The translations under genes were made by a program, and so were the position numbers. 64,000 nucleotides of DNA, taken from contig OX344763.1 in the NCBI GenBank assembly GCA_947034895.1, positions 26,349,025-26,413,024 on the forward strand, given 5' to 3'. The DNA is from Rhytidiadelphus loreus. Taxonomy: Eukaryota; Streptophyta; Bryopsida; Hypnales; Hylocomiaceae. Below, piece after piece: positions 1 to 8,474 of this stretch. A model generated the notes under the pieces. The model ran no database searches. It had not been told where the DNA came from and saw nothing but the letters and a program-made list of their open reading frames with translations. Numbering within the stretch: position 1 is the first letter of the stretch; the number at the start of each line of letters is the position of its first letter.

Positions 1-545
1 CACTTATAAGACATATTAGATTATAAAAAATAAAAAACTCCAAGAATTTAAAAAGAAAATCATTTTATACAATTGTGTTACTTGTACTTTAACATTTCCA
101 AAATTTGTTGGAAAAGTCTAATTTCTCAATTAGTGTATGAATACTTATGAGAGTCACTCTTAATGTTCTATATTAAAGAGATAAATTTTTGTAAGTGTTA
201 AATGTCAATACCCTATAAGGTAGGGGGTTCATAAATTGCTTAGACTATAAAAGTGTCCACCTCATGAGATGTAAAAAATTTGTACAATTTGCTTTCTCAT
301 TGCACTAACAATGTACAAATTGTGCACATTTCAGGAGGTGGAAGTTTTGACTAACCACTGCATTTTAACTTCAAAAATTCATAACTAATTCCACAAAGCT
401 CCAAAAAACATGAAACGACTTGGGTTACATGCCAATTTCACTTGTCTTTCAAGAAGAATTTACTGAATTTTTTTTTAAGAAATCTACCTTCTCCACACTA
501 ATTTCCAGCACTTAAATGGGCATTTTATGGACGTCCTAATTTACG
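1..545. repeat. Dispersed repeat, left copy of the kinase segmental duplication
   Basis: This AT-rich non-coding stretch reappears in direct orientation at about 5765-6757, with many substitutions and one insertion near 5850-6270. A short remnant lies at about 19720-19780 before gene C. Reverse-oriented relatives lie at about 5460-5770 and 11100-11390. Shared landmarks are AATTTTTGTAAGTG, CCCTATAAGGTAG and the phrase around TTCCACAAAGCTCC. Its repeated position upstream of the kinase leaders suggests it was part of the duplicated block. No coding potential is seen. Confidence 0.7.
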
Positions 546-598
546 TGTCACTCATAACATTCACTAGCAGCATTGACGCCTACCCTCCCTCTGACGGA

Positions 599-622
599 AT
601 GGTGTGGAATATTCCACACCAT
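599..622. repeat. Perfect 24-bp palindrome
   Basis: GGTGTGGAAT is followed directly by its reverse complement ATTCCACACC, with AT/AT extending the symmetry on both sides. It lies just left of the PIF/Harbinger-like element. It may be a remnant of another transposon end or a target hot spot; function unknown. Confidence 0.6.
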
Positions 623-709
623 CAATAGTTAACTAAGGGCGGGTATATACACGGCCTGGGGCCGGATGGAAGGCCGGCCCGATTTGCCTCCAATCCGGCC
701 CACAATCTG

Positions 710-895
710 GCCCCAAATCATCACTCCAGCCCCAGATAATGTAAAGGGTTTGAAGCCGAATTCTGGGGCCGAATTCCAATTCATCACTCCGGCCCTAGGT
801 AATATAAAGTGTTGAGGCCCAATTCTAAGGCTGAATTCCAATTCATCACTCCGGCCCTAGGTAATGTAAAGTGTTGAGGCCCAATTCTGAGGCCC
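710..895. repeat. Three tandem copies of a 62-bp unit
   Basis: Units run 710-771, 772-833 and 834-895. Copies two and three are nearly identical; the first is more diverged. Each contains a TCATCACTCC-GGCCCTAGGTAAT-type core. The array lies inside the left subterminal region of the PIF/Harbinger-like element, where such repeats often bind transposase. Confidence 0.85.
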
Positions 896-1571
896 AATTC
901 TTGATTAATGTGCTCTTGGATTTTTGGAATGCTTAATTAAAAAAATCTAAGACATGCATCTTTTTATTTTTTATACATTAGGAAAAAAAAAAATTCTATT
1001 TATTCTATTTCAAATATAGGAAAAAAAAATTAGAATTCTTTAGACTTTTCCTTTTTATTCCTACTTTACCTATTTCAAAATGGAAGAGAGATTTTTTAAT
1101 TTTTTTTAACCTTTTTCATTCTCTTCCTATTTTTTCTATTTGGAAAAAAAGGAAGTTCTTTGACTTCTTTTGAACCTTTTTTTTTTGACACTAAAACTAG
1201 AGTTGACATTGAAAAAAGATTTGTAGCCCCATAATAATTGTCATTTATTAAACATACAATTCAAGAAAACATGTAATTTTTTTTAATCTCTTTTTCAAAT
1301 CTATATTCTTTTCTTTAAAATTTGTCATCAAAATTGATAAAAACACACATTATCTTGTAGATGTCAAAGTTTTTGGCATAACTTCAACAATGACTTTCAT
1401 TTACAGATTTGTGTCCGTATAAAAAATTTACTTATTAAGCATGTAATTTATCAAAATTAGTGTCTATAACATAGTATGTAATTTGTGTCTACACCAAAAA
1501 AATTAATTATTAATTTCTCATGCTAAAACAATTGCAAAGACATTATTGTTACAATTGCAATGGTTAATACT

Positions 1572-1704
1572 AATAAAATTCAGTATTAACAATAAAATTC
1601 AGTATCAACAATAAAATTCAGTATCAACAATAAAATTCAGTATCAACAATAAAATTCAGTATCAACAATAAAATTCAGTATCAACGATAAAATTCAGTAT
1701 TAAC
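1572..1704. repeat. Seven tandem copies of a 19-bp unit
   Basis: The unit AATAAAATTCAGTATCAAC is repeated seven times, with only C/T changes in the outer copies and one A-to-G change. It sits in the AT-rich interior of the PIF/Harbinger-like element. The near identity of the copies points to recent expansion. Confidence 0.95.
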
Positions 1705-2399
1705 AACTTGTACACAACATCTGTATCACAACGTGACTCAACCAGATGGGATTGAGCTCACAGTTAATAAAAAATGTAATAAAAAAGAAAAGAAAAGCCC
1801 TTGCACGGTAGACGGTGGAGATTTGTCTAATCCAACGGAGGAGCCCAATCTGGCCCCAATCCGGCCCTAGATGGGAAATCGGGCCACCAAAAACCTCAGC
1901 CCGATTGCTCCCTTGGGGCTGAATGGTTTCGCGCCAAAACTATGCCACCTAAGCCGACACGTAGGATAAGTGGTGGTATCAATCCGGCCCTAGTATAAAG
2001 CTCTTGGGCCGCATTTGGAGAAATTGAGCAATCCCATTGGTTCAAACTTGGAGAGTTCCGGCCGGCCTTCAATCCGGCCCCAAGTGTATACCAGCCCTAA
2101 TACGTGTCTATATTTGTCAGAGTGTGCTAGGGAGTGGGTCAAAAATACATTAAAAACTTTGTTTGTGCATATGACATCCACAAAACAGTTGGATTTTCGT
2201 ATCATGTGAACTAAATGGAAAGGGAAACTGCAAACAAAATAGCACATTTACTTAAAAAAAATGGCAATCAAATTACTGAGATCAATACTCTCAATACTTG
2301 AATTACCTCAAATAGATTCAAAAGCTATTCATTCTTCCTATCTTGCACTTGAAAAGAGAATTTGTATATATTCACATGGGGTGGTAGAAGGTAGAATAA

Positions 2400-2895
2400 T
2401 CCATGTGGGATATGTAAATGAGAATTAGTAGTTTCTCAACCGCTCACTAGTAAAGTCAAAAGTAGGAATTTGTTTGAAGTAGAATTTTAGACCTCATTTA
2501 GTCATAATAGAATATCTTTTAAAAAAAAAAATTGAATAGAAAAAAGGTGAGAAATCAAGTTAAATTTCACATTCAAAAATCCGTTTGAGATTTACAGTCC
2601 CCAATCAAAAGTTATAGACAAATTTCAGAGAGAGGTTGGAAGGGGCATTTTCTTTAACATTTTCAAACATCCTCTCAGAATTTTGTCCATGACTTTTTAT
2701 TGGAGGTCTAAAATCTCAAATGGATTTTTGGATATGAAATTTAACTTGATTTCTCACCTCTTCATAGTTGAAAGTTTTTTGAAAAAAGTTATTCCACTAT
2801 GAATAAACAAGGTCTGAAATTCTTCATCAAACATAATTTTGACATTTTTGACAATGAGCGGTCAAGCTCTCATTTTCAAATTATCCAATACCCTT
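2400..2895. mobile_element. Foldback element with arms of about 240 bp
   Basis: The left arm (about 2400-2640) is mirrored by the right arm (about 2655-2895). Matching landmarks are TCAAGTTAAATTTCA against TGAAATTTAACTTGA, and ACCGCTCA against TGAGCGGT. A related half-copy lies inside the CACTA element at about 50495-50720. No reading frame is present. It fits a MITE or foldback transposon, but no clear target duplication was found. Confidence 0.65.
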
Positions 2896-3279
2896 TGAGG
2901 ATTCATGGTGGAAAATTGATTTCAATATAAAACTGACATTTCCATCCTTCATTCTCACTAATATCATTGAAGCAATTCCTTCATTGGGCTATCAAGATTC
3001 TTCTTTTATAGTAAAAGGATAAATGACATTGATGTTCTTTGTCAAAGGATTCTAAAATTTTTGGGTAATCCATATGATCATTTCTCTATTGACTATTTGT
3101 TTGTGTGGTCGAAGATTTAGCAAATAGAAAAGAGCACATTATAGACGTTCAGACACGATCCCGGTACCTGATACTTAAGCTTACTACTTTCATTCCCCAC
3201 ATGGATGTTTTTCGTGGATGCCTTTTCCCCCAGAGAGGAAAAGCCAGCCTCTCTGAAGGCTACTGAATGTTATGCACGG

Positions 3280-3979
3280 TATCGTCTGCGCCCGATCCCT
3301 AATTCTTATCGAGGGCTAACTGTACAAGGTGGACGGAAGCACTACAATTGTGCTTCTAGGACCTGCCCACTCGCCTTCACTTTACCCAAATTCCGGGGCG
3401 CGTTGATTACCATCATTGTGGGAAGACAAGGTTCGGAGGAACTTCACATTTCGGGAGAAACTCGTCAGATACCAGAAACTGCTGTACAGACAAGTATGCT
3501 TTGGTAACCAATACACGTGTATATACGCATTTTCCCGGGCATTGGTTCGATCCTCGTCGTTGTCCTTATCAAATTCCTCTGCCCTGCCGCCGATCTGATC
3601 TGCTCTCCAGACCCGCTCTTGACAACCACTGGAAGCAAGCAACGGAACTTGAAGTGCCGATCTAGCTGTTGGATTTCATTGCTTCGGTAAGGAGAACTTG
3701 CAACTTCATTTGTCGTACTTGTCTAGTTTTGTTCGATCTGTTGAAATACATGGTGCTGGTGAAATGGTGCAGGAGAATATTTGTTTGTGCGTGGAAGAAT
3801 TGAACCACCTCTACTTGTGAGAAATTGATGGCTGAAGTTTTGGTATGTAGGCAGATATGATATTCCGTTGTTTTCTCGAGGTTAAGGTTTAGTTGCAATG
3901 GGTTGGAATTAATAGTTCTTTGACAGGTGTTATTGCATGGGTGCTTGTTTATCGTTCAGATCATTTGTGTAGAAATAGG
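3280..3979 (+). promoter_or_regulatory. Leader and promoter region of tandem-kinase gene A
   Basis: This segment is homologous to the leaders of gene B (about 6765-6807 plus 7791-8474) and gene C (about 19795-20220 plus 22016-22840). It is the least interrupted of the three. A good splice-donor match (CG|GTAAGG at 3687) and a possible acceptor (TAGGCAG ending at 3854) suggest a 5'UTR intron. Two upstream ATGs occur: 3828, opening a 10-codon frame, and 3898, opening ATG GGT TGG AAT TAA. The in-frame extension above 3980 lacks an ATG. Confidence 0.6.
3828..3860 (+). other. Upstream ORF in leader of gene A (MAEVLVCRQI)
   Basis: A ten-codon frame with a stop before the main start. Equivalent frames in genes B and C encode MAEVLVKTCLVCRQI and MAEVLVKTFLACMQI, and the length difference is a whole number of codons. 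The surrounding leader is conserved too, so conservation is not specific to the peptide. If the candidate 5'UTR intron (3687-3854) is real, this frame would be spliced out. Confidence 0.4.
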
Positions 3980-5299
3980 ATGGGTACCTCTTGGTCGAGT
4001 TCCCAAGGATCTTCAACAGCAAATAAACGTGTTGAGCGATTAGAGTCGTGCTCAGATACGGACTCGGTCGAAGCGAACTTAAGAAGATTTGAAGAGCTTA
4101 AGGCGGACCCTAAGTTTTCTGAGTTTTTCAGTTTCACCTTTCCTAATATGAAAGTTGGAAGGAAGATTGCGTTTGGAGGGGATGATACATTTGCAGAGAT
4201 TTTTGAAGGGGAGTTTACCTTGATGCAGAGGCAGGTCCCGTGTGCGTTGAAGATAATGAAAACGGGGCTAAATTTTGATCTCAGTAAACAATTCCCAGAC
4301 GGTATGCTGACAGGGGGGAGTGCAGTCTTCCCCGGGTTTTCCAGTGGGACGAGTTCGATATTGGGTGGGCTGATTTTGCAGGATGGAGTGTATGCTGGGA
4401 GCTTCGCTTTTGTGTTGAGGAGAATGTGGGGCAATTTGAGGGACCTAATTGAGCTCAGAAAGAGTAAACTCAAATCCTTGAAACGACCTCCCTTCAGAGA
4501 TACGTGTGCCAAGAAAATGATGCTGGAGATTGCCATTGTTATCCAGCAATTACACGGTCATGGTATACTACATAGGTTCCTGCATCCAGGAAATGTAATG
4601 GTCTATACCAGTACTCCACCTTCCTTGTTAGCCGATGATATTGAGGATGATGCGTTTCATGTCAACGTATTTAATTTTAAGACTACGGTTGGACTTCTTT
4701 TTGGGTATTGTTGGAGGCCACCCGAAATCCATCGGCAAAAGCAGGAATGCGATCTGCAGAATCACAGCTATGATGGCATTGTGTACACCAACAAATCAGA
4801 AGTGTATTCTTACACCTTGACATGTTACCAAATTCTCACTGGAAAAATGCCATTTCGTCATCTCAGACTTCCGGAAATGTACTTTGTTATAGACGGATCA
4901 CTCAGACCTGCGCTGCCTAAACGCATGGATGATTGGCTCAGAGATTTGATCGAAAAGTGTTGGCACTCGGATCATTCACAAAGACCAGGATTTGAAGAGA
5001 TAGTGCAGGTATTCAAATCCAAGTTGCCGGTCACCACAACCCATGCTGTTGAGCACGAAGTGGAAGCTTCAAAATCCCATTGGAGTGAGATCTGTAATCC
5101 TCATGGTCAGGATGATCTTCGAAAGGAAACAAACTGTAAAATCTTTGAATTTCTCAAACAACATCCGGAGTTCTCAAGCTTCTTCAGTTACACGTTCCGT
5201 AACTTGAAACAGGGACGAAAAATTGCTGAAGGAGCACAAGCAAAGATATTTGAAGCGGAGTTTGAGAAGGAGAACGGTGTCAAAGTTTACTTGTCCTAG
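3980..5299 (+). CDS. Tandem-kinase gene A: truncated copy with one pseudokinase domain
   Basis: The 439-residue product starts MGTSWSS, which fits the N-myristoylation pattern (Gly2, Ser6). This start was chosen because the frame upstream has no ATG and the same start is conserved in B and C. One complete kinase-like domain follows. The ATP-site lysine is present in CALKI, but HRD is HRF (residues 198-200), the catalytic-loop lysine and DFG Asp are lost (NFK at 232-234), and APE reads PPE. Catalysis is therefore unlikely. The second kinase domain begins (GRKIAEGAQ) but homology to gene B ends abruptly at 5287 and a stop follows within a few codons. The copy is thus 3'-truncated; it could be a pseudogene or a stand-alone pseudokinase decoy. 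The domain resembles plant TKL-type kinases; its substrate is unknown. Confidence 0.75.
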   Translation: MGTSWSSSQGSSTANKRVERLESCSDTDSVEANLRRFEELKADPKFSEFFSFTFPNMKVGRKIAFGGDDTFAEIFEGEFTLMQRQVPCALKIMKTGLNFDLSKQFPDGMLTGGSAVFPGFSSGTSSILGGLILQDGVYAGSFAFVLRRMWGNLRDLIELRKSKLKSLKRPPFRDTCAKKMMLEIAIVIQQLHGHGILHRFLHPGNVMVYTSTPPSLLADDIEDDAFHVNVFNFKTTVGLLFGYCWRPPEIHRQKQECDLQNHSYDGIVYTNKSEVYSYTLTCYQILTGKMPFRHLRLPEMYFVIDGSLRPALPKRMDDWLRDLIEKCWHSDHSQRPGFEEIVQVFKSKLPVTTTHAVEHEVEASKSHWSEICNPHGQDDLRKETNCKIFEFLKQHPEFSSFFSYTFRNLKQGRKIAEGAQAKIFEAEFEKENGVKVYLS

Positions 5300-5459
5300 A
5301 CGTCACTTTCACAGTTTACACTAGGTGGTTTGGAAATGGCACATGGAATATCGCCATTTTAACGAAATTGCCCATATTTGTGAACTTCTTACTGGAAAAT
5401 TCTAAAAAGATTTATCATTCCACTTACTAAAAAATATTGGAAAAAGTTGCTTATATTAA

Positions 5460-5770
5460 AAGAAATTCACTTAAGGTAGTTTGCTCTTAAAGCGACCATT
5501 TAAGAGTTGACTGCCTCTTCGGGGAAGCTAAACTCCTTAAAATAATTTTCAGTAAATTTTCGCACGAAGAGAAATGGAATTAGCATCTAACCCAAGTGGC
5601 TTCATTTTTTTGGACCTTTGTGGAATTAGTTACGGTTTTTTGAAGTTGAAACGTAGGGAGCACTAAAAGCGACCATCTCCTCAAATGTACATTGTTGGTA
5701 CATTGAAGAAAGCAAAATGTACCCTTGCATCATGATCGCTTTAAGAGCATGAGTGTTTTTACAGTAAACT
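5460..5770. repeat. Inverted copy of the dispersed repeat downstream of gene A
   Basis: Reading this stretch in reverse gives the same series of landmarks as 1-545 and 6275-6757 (for example GGAATTAGTTACGG against the CTAATTCC motif, and AAATGTAC). Together with 6275-6757 it forms a long imperfect inverted pair. No gene is seen between 5300 and 6760. Confidence 0.6.
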
Positions 5771-6757
5771 ACTTTATAAGATATATTAAATTATTAAAAA
5801 AATTTAAATTTTAAATTTTAAAAATAAAATCATTTTATACAAGTGTATTATGGTCAGACCACCCATATCTAATCACTTAACCATCTATGGAATAGTTGAT
5901 GAGCAGTTGGGTGTGATTGAAATTTTTCCCATGTAGGGAGATAGAAAATATTGGGATTGCAAAATTTTCAGAATTATATTTACAAAACTGAAATTTATTT
6001 GAATTTTAGAAGGCAAAAAGTGTTCCGAAGTAGTACACGACATCTAGAGTCTTGCAATTCCACTCATAGGGGAGACTAGTTACTACTCATGTGTACAAAT
6101 TTTAAAATAATAAATGTTGTAACACATGGCATTCAACAATTGTTCCTCATAGCCTCGCATATTGTGCATGTCATTAAAACTAGACTCCCAAACATGGTTC
6201 ACAAAAAAGTTTTGCCTGGCCAGAAATAGTGGTAGCCTACAAGTTAAGGATGGGTTCCTGGTGGGTAATGCATGCTCCCACTATACTTGTACTTCAACAT
6301 TTCCAAAGCTTGTTGGAAAAATCTAATTTCTCAATTAGTGTATAAGTACTTATGAAAGACACTCTTAATGTTCCATATTAAAGAGATAAATTTTTGTAAG
6401 TGCTAAATGTTAATACCCTATAAGGTAGGGGTCCACAAAGTTCTCAAACTTTAAAAGCGTCTACCTCTTGAGATGTAAACGATTTGTACATTTTGCTTTC
6501 TCATTGCACTAGCAATTATGTACAAATTGTGTACATTTCAGAAGGTGGACGTTATGACTTACCATTGCATTTTAACTTCAAAAATTCCTAATTAATTCCA
6601 CAAAGCTCCAAAAAACATGAAATGACTTGGGTTAGATGCCATCTCCACTTGTCTTTCAAGAAGAATTTACTGAAAAATATTTCAAGAAGTCTAACCTCCC
6701 CAAATTAATTTCCAGCATTTAAATGGGCGTTTTATGGACCTCCTACCTTACGTGTCA
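5765..6757. repeat. Second direct copy of the dispersed repeat, upstream of gene B
   Basis: Matches 1-545 in order, interrupted by about 420 bp of unrelated sequence near 5850-6270. Unlike the first copy it runs almost directly into the kinase leader (about 6765). The large spacing upstream of A is therefore explained by later insertions there. Confidence 0.65.
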
Positions 6758-6807
6758 TGGACTTGGTTGCACCTGCCCCTAACTCTTATCGAGAGCTGAC
6801 TGTACAG

Positions 6808-7790
6808 TCAGGTCCAGCTCAATTACGAATTCCTGCATTCGCAGGGGAAAAAAAAATGATTTGCTTCCAACTTTGACGCCCTCCCGAGGGCTGAAAAATT
6901 ATTTTTTTTTCACGAATTTTTTTTCACAAGATCCTCTTTATTCTAATAACGTATGTGCCAAATTTCAAGTCCAAATGATTTATACAAAAGAAGATATTCA
7001 AACATGTACCAACATGTGTAGTTAAAAAAAAAATTTCACTACCATCAACTTTGACACCCTCCCAAAAATTGAAAAAAGAAGTTTTGGCCATGAATTTTTT
7101 TTTGTGAGATCAGCTCTATGTTTATAACGCATTTGCCAATTTTCAAGTTCAAAAGATTTTCCCACAAAGAGAAATTTGAATTCTACCAACTGACAACTGT
7201 AGCCCTGAGAAACAATTTCACTACGGCCCAACTTTGACACCCTCCCAAGGGCAGAAAGATTGTTTATTTACCATGGAATTTTTGGCATGAGATAAACTCT
7301 ATATTGATAATATGTGTGACAAATTTCAAGGCCAAAAGATTTACCAAAAAAAAGATATTCAAAATCTACCAACATGTGTTGTTCTGGAAAAAAAATTCAT
7401 AACTACTCATGTTGGTAGAGTTTGAACTACTCTTTGTGAGAAAAAATTTTGAACTTGAAATTTGGCACATTAGTTATTAACACTAAGATGATCTCACACC
7501 AAAAATTTCATGGCCAAAACTTCTTTTTTCAATTTTTGGGAGGGTGTCAAAGTTGATGGTAGTGAAATTTTTTTTAACTACACATGTTGGTACATGTTTG
7601 AATATCTTCTTTTGTATAAATCATTTGGACTTGAAATTTGGCACATACGTTATTAGAATAAAGAGGATCTTGTGAAAAAAAATTCGTGAAAAAAAAAAAA
7701 AATTTCAGCCCTCGGGAGGGCGTCAAAGTTGGAAGCAAATCATTTTTTTTTCCCTGGGAATGCAGGAATTCGTAATTGAGCTGGACCTGC
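6808..7790. mobile_element. hAT-like foldback element inserted in gene B leader
   Basis: The octamer CTGTACAG flanks both sides (6800-6807 and 7791-7798), the 8-bp duplication typical of hAT elements. The ends are inverted repeats beginning (T/G)CAGGTCCAGCTCAATTACG. The inside is built of about five related 170-190-bp units: three forward (about 6840-7395) and two reversed (about 7395-7790). The arms therefore pair over roughly 400 bp. Each unit has a CTTTGACRCCCTCCC motif and a CAAATTTCAAGT motif. No transposase is encoded. The insertion splits leader sequence that is continuous upstream of gene A near 3310. Confidence 0.8.
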
Positions 7791-8474
7791 CTGTACAGGG
7801 GGAGCACTACTACAATTGTGCTTCTAGAACCTGCCCTTGCCTTCACTTTACGCAAACTCCAAGGTGAGTTAGGCTTCGTCACTGTCAGGGGAAGACAAGG
7901 TTCGGAGGAACTTCCACATTTCGGGAGAAACTCGTCAGATACCCTAAACTGCTGATACAGACACACCCATTTACCCATATACCAGTGAATTGCTTCCCTG
8001 AAGTAATCCGCGGCGATCTTATGGTGCAAGTCTTAGGCAGCTGCGCATTGCTTTATCTTGCGCTCATTACGGTCCGTAGTATGCTTTGGTAACTAATACA
8101 CGCGCATATACGCGTTTCCCCTGCATTGGTTCCTCGTTGTTCTTATCAAATTTCTCTGCCCTGCTGTCTAATCTGCTCTCCAGACCCGCTCTTGACAACC
8201 ACTGGAAGCAAGCAACGGACCTTCGAGTGTCGATCTAGCTGCTGGATTTCATTGTGTCGGTAAGGAGAACTTGCAACTTCATTTGTCGTACTTGTCTAGT
8301 TTTGTTCAATCTGTTGAAACATACGGTGCTTGTGAATATTTGTCTGTGCGTGGAAGAATTGAACCACCTCTACTGTTTGTGAGAAATCGATGGCTGAAGT
8401 TTTGGTGAAGACATGTTTAGTATGTAGGCAGATATGATATTTCGTTGTTTTCTCGAGGTTAAGGTTTAGTTGCA
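7791..8474 (+). promoter_or_regulatory. Proximal leader of tandem-kinase gene B
   Basis: Homologous to 3310-3979 of gene A but with an extra stretch (about 7955-8090) that gene C shares (ACCCATTTACCC, GGTGCAAGTCTTA). It contains the same candidate 5'UTR donor (TCG|GTAAGGAG near 8260) and an upstream ORF. The hAT-like element separates it from the distal part at 6765-6807. Confidence 0.55.
8390..8437 (+). other. Upstream ORF in leader of gene B (MAEVLVKTCLVCRQI)
   Basis: A fifteen-codon frame at the same place as in genes A and C. It ends 37 bases before the main start. It could reduce translation of the kinase, unless a 5'UTR intron removes it. Confidence 0.4.

Larger units (their letters stand above)
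637..2097. mobile_element. PIF/Harbinger-like non-autonomous DNA transposon
   Basis: Both ends carry a GC-rich terminal inverted repeat: GGGCGGGTATATACAC leads into GGGGCCGGATGGAAGGCC on the left, and the right end read in reverse is GGGCTGGTATACACTT leading into GGGGCCGGATTGAAGGCC. The trinucleotide TAA flanks both sides (634-636 and 2098-2100), the target duplication expected of PIF/Harbinger elements. Subterminal zones repeat CCGGCCC and TGGCCCCAA motifs. The interior is AT-rich, holds two tandem-repeat arrays and has no transposase reading frame, so it would depend on an autonomous relative. Confidence 0.75.

Noticed and set aside
1572..1704. CRISPR-like array
   Set aside because: The 19-bp units are contiguous without spacers, and the genome is a plant nuclear genome.
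3205..3507. 100-codon open frame in the leader of gene A
   Set aside because: The homologous leaders of B and C break this frame, and it does not resemble any protein; treated as leader sequence.
3540..3560. tRNA T-arm-like GGTTCGATCC
   Set aside because: No cloverleaf can be drawn around it; it lies in the conserved kinase leader.
3893..3979. In-frame extension of gene A above the MGTSWSS start
   Set aside because: It starts only at TTG; the nearby ATG at 3898 is in another frame and meets a stop after four codons.
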